A DNA stretch of 64,000 nt from contig NZ_JAAQPI010000011.1 in assembly GCF_011683955.1 (NCBI RefSeq), positions 124,001 through 188,000 of the forward strand, given 5' to 3'. Position numbers and translations under genes: made by a program. Source of the DNA: Pseudomaricurvus alkylphenolicus. Lineage in GTDB: Bacteria > Pseudomonadota > Gammaproteobacteria > Pseudomonadales > Cellvibrionaceae. A model generated the notes under the pieces. The model did no database searches and had not been told where the DNA came from. It saw only the letters and a program-made list of their open reading frames with translations. Below are positions 26,560 to 35,346 of the stretch, piece by piece. The first letter of the stretch is position 1. Every line of letters begins with the position of its first letter.

Positions 26560-27933
26560 CTAAAGCGACTTAATAAACACCTTGGAGTTGCGCTGCAGAT
26601 TGTACAGATCCTGCTTTTGCGACGGCAGTCGCTCCAGAGAGGCTGCGGCGAACCCCTTTTCCATAAACCAGTGAGCGGTCTGTGTGGTGAGCACAAACAG
26701 CTCGCCGATACCATCCTGTCGGGCCCGGGATTCTATCGCTTCCAATACTGTCGCCGCGCGCCCGCCTTTTTGGTAGTCGGGGTGGGTGGCAACACAGGCG
26801 AGCTCTGCCATGTCGGCATTGGCCCCGCCGGGATTGTCCTCGAACGGGTACAGCGCGGCACAGGCGATAATGGCCCCGTCTTTTTCCAGCACGGTAAAAC
26901 GCTCGATCTCCGCTTCCAGACGCTCGCGCGAACGCCGCACCAGAGCACCTTGTCGCTCCAGGGGTTCGATGATTTCCAGCAGGCCACCGACGTCGTCGAT
27001 GTTCGCCTGGCGCACGGATTCGTAGTTGTCCCGGTGTACCAAAGTGCCGCTGCCGTCGCGGGTGAACAGTTCCTGCAGCAGGGCGCCGTCGCGGCTGTAG
27101 CTGATCATTTGGCTGCGTGGCACACCGCCCTGGCAGGCATCAAAGCAGGCCTGCAGGGATTGAGACGGCTGATCGCGGGTTGCCAGCTCCTGGAGCTGTT
27201 GTTCGCACTCTTTCAGACTTAACTGGCGCAGCAGCTCTCCCTCCGGTGTGCGGCAGCCGTCCCGGGAGGAAAACGCCACCAGCTTATCGGCCTGCAGCGC
27301 AATCGACACGCTTGTCGCCACTTCTGCATAACACAGGTTGAACATCTCACCGGTGGGTGAATATCCCAGTGAGGAGACAACCACAATCGCATTGTTATCC
27401 AGAGCTCGATTGAGTGCTTCAGCATCCACCCGGCGCACCTTGCCGGTGTGTTGCAGATCAACGCCATCAATAACACCTATGGGGCGTGCCGTCACATAGT
27501 TGCCGCCCACCACGCGGATGTCCGCACCGTGCATTGGAGAGTTGGGTAACCCCGTAGACAATGCCGCCTCAATGCCAAAACGAACCTCGCCCACCGCCTG
27601 CGCTACTGCGCCGATCTGGTCATGCCCGGTTACCCGCCACTGGCGGTGGAACCGGGAAGGCAGATTTTGTACTGCCAGGCGGGCATCAATCTGCGGGCGT
27701 GCTCCGTGCACCAGCACCAGTCTTACCCCCAGGCTGTTGAGCAGAGCGATGTCGTGCACAATATTGGAGAAGTTTTCCTCTGCCATAGCCGCACCGGGCA
27801 GCATCAGTACAAAGGTCTTACCTCGGTGCGCATTGATATAGGGCGAGGACTGGCGAAACCACTTCACGTAATCATCGAGATCGCTGTTTACCGAGTCGTG
27901 TTTCTGTGGCTGGCCTGGGGTGTTGCTGGTCAC
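26560..27933 (-). CDS. argA: Amino-acid N-acetyltransferase (N-acetylglutamate synthase)
   Basis: ArgA makes N-acetylglutamate from glutamate and acetyl-CoA, the entry to arginine synthesis. The 457-residue protein has the classic two-part layout: an amino-acid-kinase-like domain (about 25-290, with YVKWFRQSSPYINAHRGKTF and VLVHGARPQID) that binds feedback arginine, then a GNAT acetyltransferase domain (about 310-450, VATHPDYQKGGRAATVLEAI). I start at GTG 27933 because AAGGA lies six bases upstream; the open frame to 27987 adds no family sequence. It lies directly downstream of argE, likely in one transcript. Confidence 0.95.
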   Translation of the reverse strand: MTSNTPGQPQKHDSVNSDLDDYVKWFRQSSPYINAHRGKTFVLMLPGAAMAEENFSNIVHDIALLNSLGVRLVLVHGARPQIDARLAVQNLPSRFHRQWRVTGHDQIGAVAQAVGEVRFGIEAALSTGLPNSPMHGADIRVVGGNYVTARPIGVIDGVDLQHTGKVRRVDAEALNRALDNNAIVVVSSLGYSPTGEMFNLCYAEVATSVSIALQADKLVAFSSRDGCRTPEGELLRQLSLKECEQQLQELATRDQPSQSLQACFDACQGGVPRSQMISYSRDGALLQELFTRDGSGTLVHRDNYESVRQANIDDVGGLLEIIEPLERQGALVRRSRERLEAEIERFTVLEKDGAIIACAALYPFEDNPGGANADMAELACVATHPDYQKGGRAATVLEAIESRARQDGIGELFVLTTQTAHWFMEKGFAAASLERLPSQKQDLYNLQRNSKVFIKSL

Positions 27934-27986
27934 TTTGGTTCCTTGGTGTGTGAAATTGCCGGTTCCCCCGAAGAGGGAAAGCATCA

Positions 27987-29135
27987 TTATAAGCAGAATT
28001 GGCGGATCAAGGCTTTTAAGGTCTCGACGGCGGGTTTGATCTGCTCTGTGGGAATGAATTCGTTGGGCTGGTGGGCCTGGTCGATACTGCCGGGACCCAT
28101 CACGATAGTTTCCATACCCAGCTGCTGCAAATAGGGGGCCTCGGTGGCAAAGGCGACACTGGCGGCATGGTGTCCGGTGTGGCTCTCAACCGCTTTCACC
28201 AGCTCCGAATTTGCCGGCTCTTCGTAGGCCGGTACGCCGCCAAACAGGGTTTGCCGCTGTATGCGACTGCCGCTGCGTTCAGCAATTTCTGACAGGCGCA
28301 GGTCAATTTCTCCTCGCAACGCATCGTTGTCCATACCGGGCACGGCCCTCAGGTCGAATTGCAATTCGCAATGGCCGCAAATCCGGTTGGGATTATCGCC
28401 ACCGTGAATACAGCCGAGATTGAGGGTGGGTACGGGAATGGCAAAGCCCGGGTGCTGGTAGCGTTGTTGCAACTGTTGGCGATAGGTTATCAGCTCACTG
28501 ATCACCTGATGCATGGACTCCAGCGCATTGTTGCCGAGACTCGGGTCGGAAGAGTGCCCGGACAAACCTTCAATTTGTACCGATTCCATCATAATGCCCT
28601 TGTGCATGCGGATCGGTTGCAGGCCCGTGGGTTCACCAATCACCGCGTAGCGGGCCTTGGGCCGACCCATCTGGGCGAGTGCGCGGGCACCGCTCATGGA
28701 GCTCTCTTCGTCTGCGGTGGCGAGGATGATTAATGGCTGTTGTAGGGGAGTCTCCGAGAATGCCCGAGCGGCTTCGATAGCCACCGGGAAAAAGCCCTTC
28801 ATATCAGTGGAACCGAGGCCGTACCAGCGGTTATCCCGTTCCTGAAGCTTAAAAGGATCACTCTGCCATTTGCCGTCATCGTAGGGCACCGTATCGGTGT
28901 GCCCCGACAGTACCAGCCCACCCGGACCACTGCCGAGGGTGGCAATCAGATTGCACTTTTTGCCATTGCCGCCGGGGACATCGAGGATCTCACAGTTGAA
29001 GCCCAAGTCCCTCAGCCAGGTAGCCAGCAGTTCGACCACAGCGCGGTTGCCCATATCCCAGGATGGCGTATAGCTACTGACGGACGGCGTTGCCACCAGT
29101 TCCTGGAGTTGGTCAAACAAATTGGGCAGGGGCAT
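27987..29135 (-). CDS. argE: Acetylornithine deacetylase
   Basis: ArgE removes the acetyl group from N-acetylornithine. The 382-residue protein is an M20 metallopeptidase-fold enzyme: LVLSGHTDTVP carries the first metal ligands His and Asp, ATADEESSMSGA the catalytic Glu, and VIGEPTGLQPIRMHKG the third ligand region. Dimerisation-domain sequence follows (about 175-290). Only 53 bases separate it from the argA start, and both are on the minus strand. Having ArgE as well as ArgA suggests the linear rather than the recycling arginine route, though argJ could lie elsewhere. Confidence 0.94.
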   Translation of the reverse strand: MPLPNLFDQLQELVATPSVSSYTPSWDMGNRAVVELLATWLRDLGFNCEILDVPGGNGKKCNLIATLGSGPGGLVLSGHTDTVPYDDGKWQSDPFKLQERDNRWYGLGSTDMKGFFPVAIEAARAFSETPLQQPLIILATADEESSMSGARALAQMGRPKARYAVIGEPTGLQPIRMHKGIMMESVQIEGLSGHSSDPSLGNNALESMHQVISELITYRQQLQQRYQHPGFAIPVPTLNLGCIHGGDNPNRICGHCELQFDLRAVPGMDNDALRGEIDLRLSEIAERSGSRIQRQTLFGGVPAYEEPANSELVKAVESHTGHHAASVAFATEAPYLQQLGMETIVMGPGSIDQAHQPNEFIPTEQIKPAVETLKALIRQFCL

Positions 29136-29306
29136 AACAGTCAGCCTTGGGTTTAAACGGAGTTCAAGCCTAATGTAACAGAGTTTGGCAGTGATGACAG
29201 GCCAGGCTGGACTGATGGAAGCCCGGCTGCTGGTTCTACTGGCGGGGGGATGGTGTTCTCTACTATAGACGCTGCAACAAACACCGATCTGTCAGTGGAG
29301 GTAGCC

Positions 29307-30707
29307 ATGTCTGATCTCAATGCCGCCGAAGTCATCAATCAGGATCGCCAGCACGTCTGGCACCATCTGACTCAGCACAAAACGCTGGAGCACACCGATC
29401 CCATGGTGGTGGTCCGGGGTGAGGGTATGCGTGTTTGGGATGCCTGGGACAATGAATATCTGGATGCGGTATCCGGAGCGGTATGGACGGTTAATGTGGG
29501 TTATGGGCGTACCGAGATAGCCGATGCCGTTCGCGATCAATTGGTGTGCATGAACTACTTCGCGCAGTCGGCCGGCAATGTACCGGCTGCGCAATTCGCC
29601 GAGCGACTGCTGGGAAAAATGCCGGGCATGAGCCGTGTGTATTATTCCAACTCCGGTTCTGAAGCCAATGAAAAGGCGTTCAAGATGGTGCGCCAGATTG
29701 CCGAGAAGAAGTATGGTGGCAATAAGCGCAAAATACTGTTTCGCGAAAGGGATTACCACGGTACCACTATTGCGTGCCTCAGTGCGACGGGACAGTTTGA
29801 GCGAAAAAATCAGTATGGTCCGTTTGTGCCGGAGTTTGTGGAGGTGCCTCACTGCTGCGAATATCGCTCCCAATGGGGAGAGGTGGATGACTATGGTATT
29901 CGTGCGGCCAACGAAATCGAACGGGTCATTCTGGAGCAGGGACCCGAGACCATTGGTGCGCTGTGTTTAGAACCTATTACGGCCGGAGGCGGTGTGATCG
30001 AGCCACCGGCAGGTTATTGGCCCCGAGTGCAGGAGATCTGCAAGCAATACGACATTCTGCTGCATATCGATGAAGTGGTTTGCGGTATGGGGCGAACCGG
30101 CACCTGGTTTGGCTACCAGCACTATGGCATCGAGCCAGACATTGTCACCATGGCGAAAGGATTGGCGTCCGGTTACGCCGCCATCTCATGTACGGTTACC
30201 AACGACAAAGTATTCAACCTGGTGCAGGATGATGATGGCGATGGACGTATGGACTATTTTCGCGATATCTCCACCTTTGGTGGTTGCACAGCGGGACCCG
30301 CTGCTGCACTGGCCAACCTGGAAATCCTGGAACGGGAAAACCTGTTGGAAAATGTTCAGATCCAGGGCGTCTATTTACAGGAACAATTGCAACGCTTGAT
30401 GGAGAAACACCCATTGATGGGAGATGTGCGCGGCAAAGGTCTATTCGCAGGATTCGAGTTGGTGAAAGATCGAGTCAGCAAGGAGCCTGTGGATGAAAGT
30501 GTATCCGCCAAAGTTGTAGGGCTTTGCATGCAACAAGGAGTGATTATCGGGCGAACCAATCGCTCCTTCCGCGACTATAACAACACCATCTGCCTGGCCC
30601 CGGCGCTGATTGCAACACGTGAAGACATTGATGTTATTATCGATGCCATCGACCAAGCGCTGTTGCGAATTGGGGAAGAGGGAATTGAGCCAAGTATTAC
30701 GAGCTGA
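29307..30707 (+). CDS. tpa: Taurine:pyruvate aminotransferase-like class III aminotransferase
   Basis: A 466-residue PLP enzyme resembling Tpa, which moves the amino group of taurine to pyruvate, giving sulfoacetaldehyde and alanine. Family stretches I recognise include VWTVNVGYGRTEIADAVRDQ, RVYYSNSGSEANEKAF, RERDYHGTTIACLSATG, the PLP Asp in LLHIDEVVCGMGRTG, the Schiff-base Lys in TMAKGLASGYAA, and YFRDISTFGGCTAGPAA. ATG 29307 has GGAGGT four bases upstream. No sulfoacetaldehyde acetyltransferase (xsc) gene is nearby, so the product may be handled elsewhere, or the amine may differ (hypotaurine, other omega-amines). It opens the nitrogen-scavenging region. Confidence 0.82.
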   Translation: MSDLNAAEVINQDRQHVWHHLTQHKTLEHTDPMVVVRGEGMRVWDAWDNEYLDAVSGAVWTVNVGYGRTEIADAVRDQLVCMNYFAQSAGNVPAAQFAERLLGKMPGMSRVYYSNSGSEANEKAFKMVRQIAEKKYGGNKRKILFRERDYHGTTIACLSATGQFERKNQYGPFVPEFVEVPHCCEYRSQWGEVDDYGIRAANEIERVILEQGPETIGALCLEPITAGGGVIEPPAGYWPRVQEICKQYDILLHIDEVVCGMGRTGTWFGYQHYGIEPDIVTMAKGLASGYAAISCTVTNDKVFNLVQDDDGDGRMDYFRDISTFGGCTAGPAAALANLEILERENLLENVQIQGVYLQEQLQRLMEKHPLMGDVRGKGLFAGFELVKDRVSKEPVDESVSAKVVGLCMQQGVIIGRTNRSFRDYNNTICLAPALIATREDIDVIIDAIDQALLRIGEEGIEPSITS

Positions 30708-31224
30708 CCAAACACTTCGAACTGACATCGCCGGCTGGGATGGAAAGTCTTCCGCTGATATCGAAAAGCTCTACCTGAAGCATAACCCGTCTGCGGAGCT
30801 CGTGGACGGGTTGCTGAGTTTAATGGCAATACCGGAAACATCAAAGGGCTCCAGCTGGTTGCTCAAGCATCACCTGGAAAACGGTGGTTCGCTAGAGGTT
30901 CAACAACGGGCTGAGCTGATTAAACAGTTGCTGCCGATGGATGATTGGCAAAGTCAGCTGCATCTGTTGCAGTGTCTCCCCTATGTGACATTTCCCGCTC
31001 GCCAGAAAAAGAAAGTTGAGCGTTTTCTGAGAGGCTGTCTGGGTTCCGAAAACAAGTTTGTGCGAACCTGGTCCTACAATGGTTTCTATTTGCTGGCGGA
31101 TCAGTTCCCGGAATACCGCGAAGAAGCACAACAATTTCTGCAAATGGCCCTCCGGGATGAAGCCGCGTCTGTGAAAGCTCGAATCCGCAACATCATCAAG
31201 CAGGGGGCCGGTTGGTTAAAATAA
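30685..31224 (+). CDS. Hypothetical HEAT-like helical protein
   Basis: A soluble protein of about 179 residues that I do not recognise. It is all-helical in appearance, with repeated amphipathic units (LVDGLLSLMAIPETSKGSSW, LLQCLPYVTFPARQKKKVER, YNGFYLLADQFPEYREEAQQ) like HEAT/armadillo repeat proteins. The likely start is TTG 30685, preceded by GAAGAGGGA, so it overlaps the aminotransferase gene by 23 bases and is probably translated from the same message. Nothing links it to a reaction. Confidence 0.65.
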   Translation: MSQVLRADQTLRTDIAGWDGKSSADIEKLYLKHNPSAELVDGLLSLMAIPETSKGSSWLLKHHLENGGSLEVQQRAELIKQLLPMDDWQSQLHLLQCLPYVTFPARQKKKVERFLRGCLGSENKFVRTWSYNGFYLLADQFPEYREEAQQFLQMALRDEAASVKARIRNIIKQGAGWLK

Positions 31225-31314
31225 GGCCTCCTCTGCGCGGATAGACAACTTTTAATACCTTTCTGATTAAGTCGCCAAAGCCCACCTTGACTACTATAGC
31301 TCTGTCAAAACGAT

Positions 31315-31331
31315 AACGGCCCGCTACCGTT
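31315..31331. promoter_or_regulatory. Inverted repeat upstream of the nitrilase gene
   Basis: AACGG (31315-31319) and CCGTT (31327-31331) flank a 7-base centre, 18 bases before the nitrilase ATG. It could be an operator or a leader hairpin. A TTGACT at 31287-31292 lies upstream but has no well-spaced -10 partner. Tentative. Confidence 0.25.
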
Positions 31332-31349
31332 TTATAGGAGCACACCTCA

Positions 31350-32378
31350 ATGACTCAAGCGCAGCAGTACAAAGCCGCCGTGGTCCAAGCCGCACCAGGG
31401 TTTCTGGATCTAGCCGCGAGCGTGGACAAGACCATCACACTGATTGAACAAGCCGCAAACCAGGGTGCTTCAGTGGTCGCCTTTCCCGAGGCATGGATTC
31501 CGGGTTACCCCTGGTGGATCTGGCTGGGATCACCTGCCTGGGGGCTTAAATTCGTCCAGGCTTACCACCAAAACAGCCTGGTAAAAGACAGCCCGGAAAT
31601 GGATCAAATACGAGAAGCTGCCCGTGCCAACAGCATCATGGTATCTCTCGGAGCCAGCGAGCGTGATCACGGTTCACTGTATCTGGCGCAATTTTTGATT
31701 GGAGCTGACGGCAACCTGATTCACGCGCGCCGCAAGCTTAAGCCCACCCATGCAGAACGCACGGTATTTGGCGATGGTGACGGCAGCAGTCTGGAGGTGC
31801 ATGACACACCATTGGGACGGATCGGTAACCTGTGTTGTTGGGAACATCTGCAGCCATTGACCAAGTACGCAATGTTCTCCATGCACGAGCAGGTGCATAT
31901 CGGTGCCTGGCCCTCGTTTACCTGCTATCCCCAGGCCTACAGCCTGAGTGCGGAAATGAATATGGCCGTGTCTTCAGTGTATTCGCTGGAGGGACAGTGT
32001 TACTTCCTGGCGCCCACCGCAGTGGTGTCTCAGGGCATGCTGGATGTACTGATTGATTCTCCCGATCAGCAGGAACTCTTTGGCGGCGGCGGTGGTAGCG
32101 CCATGATCTATGGTCCGGACGGCAAGCCGCTGTGTGAACCCATTGATCCGCAACAGGAAGGCATGCTGATCGCCGACATTGACCTTGGCGCTATCGCCGT
32201 CGCCAAGTCCTTTGCTGATCCCGTCGGGCACTATTCCCGACCCGACGTCACTCGCTTATTGCTCAACAAAAAACCGGCCCCACCGGTGCAGGAGTTGTAT
32301 GTGCCCACTGCCATTGCACCGGATCTGGAAGTGCTGGAAGAGCCGGAATTGACCGAGAGCGCCATCGTGGTTGACTAG
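31350..32378 (+). CDS. Nitrilase
   Basis: A 342-residue carbon-nitrogen hydrolase that converts a nitrile directly to carboxylic acid and ammonia. The catalytic triad is complete: Glu47 (VAFPEAWIPGYPWW), Lys129 (HARRKLKPTH) and Cys163 (GNLCCWEHLQP). The second Glu of the family (near ASERDHGS) is followed by normal spacing. The sequence looks like the aliphatic/arylacetonitrilase branch associated with aldoxime dehydratases rather than cyanide hydratase. The aldoxime dehydratase gene follows after 52 bases, so the two enzymes form a pathway: aldoxime to nitrile to acid plus ammonia. It ends in TAG. Confidence 0.92.
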   Translation: MTQAQQYKAAVVQAAPGFLDLAASVDKTITLIEQAANQGASVVAFPEAWIPGYPWWIWLGSPAWGLKFVQAYHQNSLVKDSPEMDQIREAARANSIMVSLGASERDHGSLYLAQFLIGADGNLIHARRKLKPTHAERTVFGDGDGSSLEVHDTPLGRIGNLCCWEHLQPLTKYAMFSMHEQVHIGAWPSFTCYPQAYSLSAEMNMAVSSVYSLEGQCYFLAPTAVVSQGMLDVLIDSPDQQELFGGGGGSAMIYGPDGKPLCEPIDPQQEGMLIADIDLGAIAVAKSFADPVGHYSRPDVTRLLLNKKPAPPVQELYVPTAIAPDLEVLEEPELTESAIVVD

Positions 32379-32430
32379 CTGCGCTCGTCAGCAGCATCCT
32401 CTCTATTCAAACACACAGCGTTGAGTTGCC

Positions 32431-33444
32431 ATGCCACAAGCCAATATGCCTAAAGATTGGGAACCACCGGCTCCCGCCTGGAGCGCCAGATTCGACAAGC
32501 GCGTCACCCATGTTGTCATCGGCTACTTTGCCGTTCAGCAGCGGCAGTCGCAAACCATTGGATTTCATCACTGGTTCCATCAATGTCTGCAACAGTCTGG
32601 TGCACCTGAGCGGGTGGAACGAGGCAATTTCACCGACAATCAAGACTGTTACAACGATGTGTTTATTGCTTACTGGACCGATGAAGGTGCATTCGAGCGC
32701 TGGCGCAGCAGCGATATATTTCGCAATTGGTGGGACGCCGCAGAACGGAAGACGGAAACGCAGGGTTACTGGTGCGAGATTCTTCGTGTGCCGGTTGAAC
32801 GACTGGAAACCCTGGCCTCTTCTGAAAGCCAGGATGGCGTTTCTGCAGCTGCCCCCACTATTGAGGGGCCCATTCGAGAGCACGGGTATTGGGGGGGCGC
32901 CCGTGATCGACTGGCCGCCAGCGCCAGCGACGATCTTGCAACGGAAGTGGAAAGCTTGTCGGGCAAGGTCGTTGACAGTCACGGACAACGATTGCAGATT
33001 CGGCCGCCACACAACCTCTGCCTGCTGCGTTCGGCGCAGAACTGGAGTGCCTGCCAGGGCGAGGAACGTGAGGTCTATACCCAAAAGGTGCATCCGGTAC
33101 TGCAGCAGGGTATGCGCTATCTGGTGGAAAACCCTGAAGAATCCGGCTGTTGCAGCTGTCGTTTTATGGACGAAACCAGCGTCGCAGGTGAGGTCCAGGA
33201 CAAAAGCTTCGGTATGGTCTGGTTTCTCAGCCTGGAGCACCTGGAAACCTGGGCCAAGACCCATCCCACTCATTTGGCCATCTATGGTGAATTTATGGCG
33301 ATGGTGGAGCGGTTTAACTTTCAGACGGCCCTGCAGCTATGGCATGAAGGGGTTGTGGTGGAGGCGCAGCACGCCCACTTCGAATACGTGAACTGCCATT
33401 CGGCGACTGGCTTGCTGCCTTATTTTGATTCAGTATCAATTTGA
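32431..33444 (+). CDS. oxd: Haem-containing aldoxime dehydratase (phenylacetaldoxime dehydratase family)
   Basis: A 337-residue enzyme that removes water from an aldoxime to give a nitrile, using a b-type haem that binds the substrate nitrogen. By analogy with OxdA/OxdRE, Ser201 (LLRSAQNW), the proximal haem ligand His281 (THLAIYG) and the distal catalytic His305 (LQLWHE) can be assigned; spacing agrees with the family apart from a 3-residue shift. A second, +2-shifted frame covers most of the gene but lacks family sequence. Located between nitrilase and an AraC gene, the standard context for this enzyme. Confidence 0.92.
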   Translation: MPQANMPKDWEPPAPAWSARFDKRVTHVVIGYFAVQQRQSQTIGFHHWFHQCLQQSGAPERVERGNFTDNQDCYNDVFIAYWTDEGAFERWRSSDIFRNWWDAAERKTETQGYWCEILRVPVERLETLASSESQDGVSAAAPTIEGPIREHGYWGGARDRLAASASDDLATEVESLSGKVVDSHGQRLQIRPPHNLCLLRSAQNWSACQGEEREVYTQKVHPVLQQGMRYLVENPEESGCCSCRFMDETSVAGEVQDKSFGMVWFLSLEHLETWAKTHPTHLAIYGEFMAMVERFNFQTALQLWHEGVVVEAQHAHFEYVNCHSATGLLPYFDSVSI

Positions 33445-33644
33445 TGGGTTTATATAAGCGAAAGCTTTTAGAGCCAGCGGCGCCTTCGGAGGCCAAATTG
33501 CGGCTTGGGACCGTGGTTAGACCCGCAGCCATAAAAGCCAGGCGGATTCCCTGGCACCCCCGGCCCGCTGCGGAATTGACAGCATCATCGCCCAAGCCGT
33601 ACATTAACCGGGTACCCACTCCGGTTTGTGCTGCGGTTGACGAA

Positions 33645-34631
33645 ATGCCCACTCACCTTCTTCATGCTGATCATTCATTTACCACGGCGGGGCTTAAACC
33701 CCGGGACCAGTTCGAATACTGGCGTGAGCTGGTATGTGATGAGTTTGTGCAGCTGGACTGTGAACGCGCTGATCGGGGTGCCTTCAGTGGCGAAATCCGC
33801 AGCGACAAGTTGGACCGGATCCAGCTTTCAGAGGTCTCCTCCGACCCGCAGCACGTGGTGCGCTCCAATCGTCAGATCTCCCGCTCCAGCGAACGTGAGT
33901 TTCTACTGAGCCTCCAGATCAGTTCGACCGGTGTCGTCCGCCAGGGCGGCAGAGAAGCCGTACTGCAGCCCGGGGATTTTGCTATTTACGACAGCGCCAG
34001 GCCCTATACGCTGGACTTCCACCAACCCTTCCAGCAACTGGTGTTGCAAATTCCCCATGAGGTTCTCTCAAACTACCTGAAGTCGGCGGAAGACTGCACC
34101 GCTATCGCCATCTCGGGGCAGAGCGGCGCCGGTTCTCTGGTTTCTCAGTTTCTTTCCTCGGTGGCCGGGCGTACGCGGGAACTTGATCAGGTCAGGCCCC
34201 AGATTGAAGACAATATCTTTAGTCTGCTGTGCATGAGTCTTGGCAGCGCCAAGGAGTTACAGGCGGTGGATAGCCGCTCTTCGGTTATGGTGGCACAGCT
34301 GGAGAAAATAAAAGTATTTATCGAAAACAATCTGCACGATGAGCGTTTGTCGCCGCAGTTTGTGGCCGATGCGTTCAATATATCCAAGCGTTATTTGCAC
34401 AAGCTGTTTGAACTGGAAGAAATGCCCGTAGCGCGCTTTATTCTTCAGCGACGCCTGGAACAGTGTCGCCAGCATCTGTTAGATCCGCGTTTTGCCGGCC
34501 AACGAATCGAGCAAATTGCCTTTCGCTGGGGCTTTAACAGCTCACCGCACTTCAGCAAGGTATTTAAGCAATTTACCGGGTTATCACCCAGGGCCTATCG
34601 AAATCGCCATTTTGGCAAAGCCACGCACTAG
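33645..34631 (+). CDS. AraC-family regulator of the aldoxime/nitrile genes
   Basis: A 328-residue regulator. The N-terminal part (about 10-190) is the AraC-binding-like domain of the FeaR/NitR type (DQFEYWRELVCDEFVQLDCE, VLQPGDFAIYDSARPY). The C-terminal 100 residues are a double helix-turn-helix (FVADAFNISKRYLHKLFE and IEQIAFRWGFNSSPHFSKVF). The frame is open back to 33441, overlapping the dehydratase stop, but that 68-residue extension is unlike the family, so I use ATG 33645, leaving a 200-base gap. It most likely activates the nitrilase and dehydratase genes in response to a nitrile or aldoxime, as in characterised clusters. Confidence 0.85.
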   Translation: MPTHLLHADHSFTTAGLKPRDQFEYWRELVCDEFVQLDCERADRGAFSGEIRSDKLDRIQLSEVSSDPQHVVRSNRQISRSSEREFLLSLQISSTGVVRQGGREAVLQPGDFAIYDSARPYTLDFHQPFQQLVLQIPHEVLSNYLKSAEDCTAIAISGQSGAGSLVSQFLSSVAGRTRELDQVRPQIEDNIFSLLCMSLGSAKELQAVDSRSSVMVAQLEKIKVFIENNLHDERLSPQFVADAFNISKRYLHKLFELEEMPVARFILQRRLEQCRQHLLDPRFAGQRIEQIAFRWGFNSSPHFSKVFKQFTGLSPRAYRNRHFGKATH

Positions 34632-34826
34632 TCTCGCAAACCTGAAGCTTTTCTAACAGCTCTTCAGATTCCCTTCTTCTCTCCCGCAATAGTCTCAGGG
34701 GTAATGAGCCTCGGGTCGCTTATGACCGGTAATTATACCCAGTTATCTGCCCGGGTTATCTCCCGTCATTGACTATAATTTCAGAGACAGCGTGTACGCT
34801 TGGTCCATCGAAAAGAGGTAGCCTTA

Positions 34827-35168
34827 ATGAACACGATCGAACTCGACTGCTGGCACAAAGAAGCCGGTGCAACACAATCCACACCCGTAGGGATGATCAG
34901 CTTTCGCGTCAGTGAGAGCACACATCTGGAATTGGAAAAAGCCGAGGAAGAGCTGAAGACCCATCCGCATGATGACTTGATGCTGGAAGTGGATCCTCGT
35001 CAGATGGAAATGCAAACCCCCCGGGAAATCGGATTACTCTCGGACTGCCAGCTCAGGGTCTATCTGCATAAAGACGATCTCCGCGGTCATTTTCATCTGG
35101 TCGGTCACCGTGCTGCAGATGGCAGCCTGGTGTACAGCAACGCCGTGATGGTGGACCAGCTGGGCTGA
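34827..35168 (+). CDS. Unknown 113-residue protein between nitrile and urea genes
   Basis: I do not recognise this small soluble protein (113 residues). It has no signal peptide or membrane segment. The central region is acidic (LELEKAEEELKTHPHDDLML) and the C-terminal part looks like beta strands rich in His (LRVYLHKDDLRGHFHLVGHR). ATG 34827 has AAGAGGTA upstream. It is flanked by a 195-base gap before and a hairpin after, so it may be its own transcription unit. A TATAAT sits at 34774-34779 without a clear -35. Its position suggests involvement in nitrogen-compound use, but that is inference only. Confidence 0.65.
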   Translation: MNTIELDCWHKEAGATQSTPVGMISFRVSESTHLELEKAEEELKTHPHDDLMLEVDPRQMEMQTPREIGLLSDCQLRVYLHKDDLRGHFHLVGHRAADGSLVYSNAVMVDQLG

Positions 35169-35190
35169 TTTTCTGCTGCTCGAACGACTC

Positions 35191-35217
35191 ACTGGCGGCG
35201 ATTCCGATGCCGCCAGT
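35191..35217 (+). terminator. Hairpin after the 113-residue gene
   Basis: ACTGGCGGC (35191-35199) pairs perfectly with GCCGCCAGT (35209-35217) around a 9-base loop and is followed by TTTC. The T-run is short, so intrinsic termination is likely but not certain. It would separate the small gene from the porin-urea operon. Confidence 0.5.
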
Positions 35218-35346
35218 TTCAACGCTATACGTCATTTGACGTACCCCACTGGGCCAATTGCCCAATAGTGACCTCCCTCCCCCCTGTGAATAATAAGCTT
35301 CGAAAAAAGGCGGTATCAGAAACATCATCACAGACTGGGGAAGGTT

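Noticed and set aside
26502-26573. 23-codon frame beginning MPQTMKASSL before the end of argA
   Set aside because: Too short, no ribosome-binding site, and its end overlaps argA on the opposite strand.
31287-31317. Possible sigma-70 promoter TTGACT with GATAAC upstream of nitrilase
   Set aside because: The spacing is 19 bases and the -10 is weak, so I do not call it.
32426-33391. Second plus-strand frame of 321 codons overlapping the aldoxime dehydratase
   Set aside because: The other frame carries the haem-enzyme motifs; this one reads as a shifted shadow.
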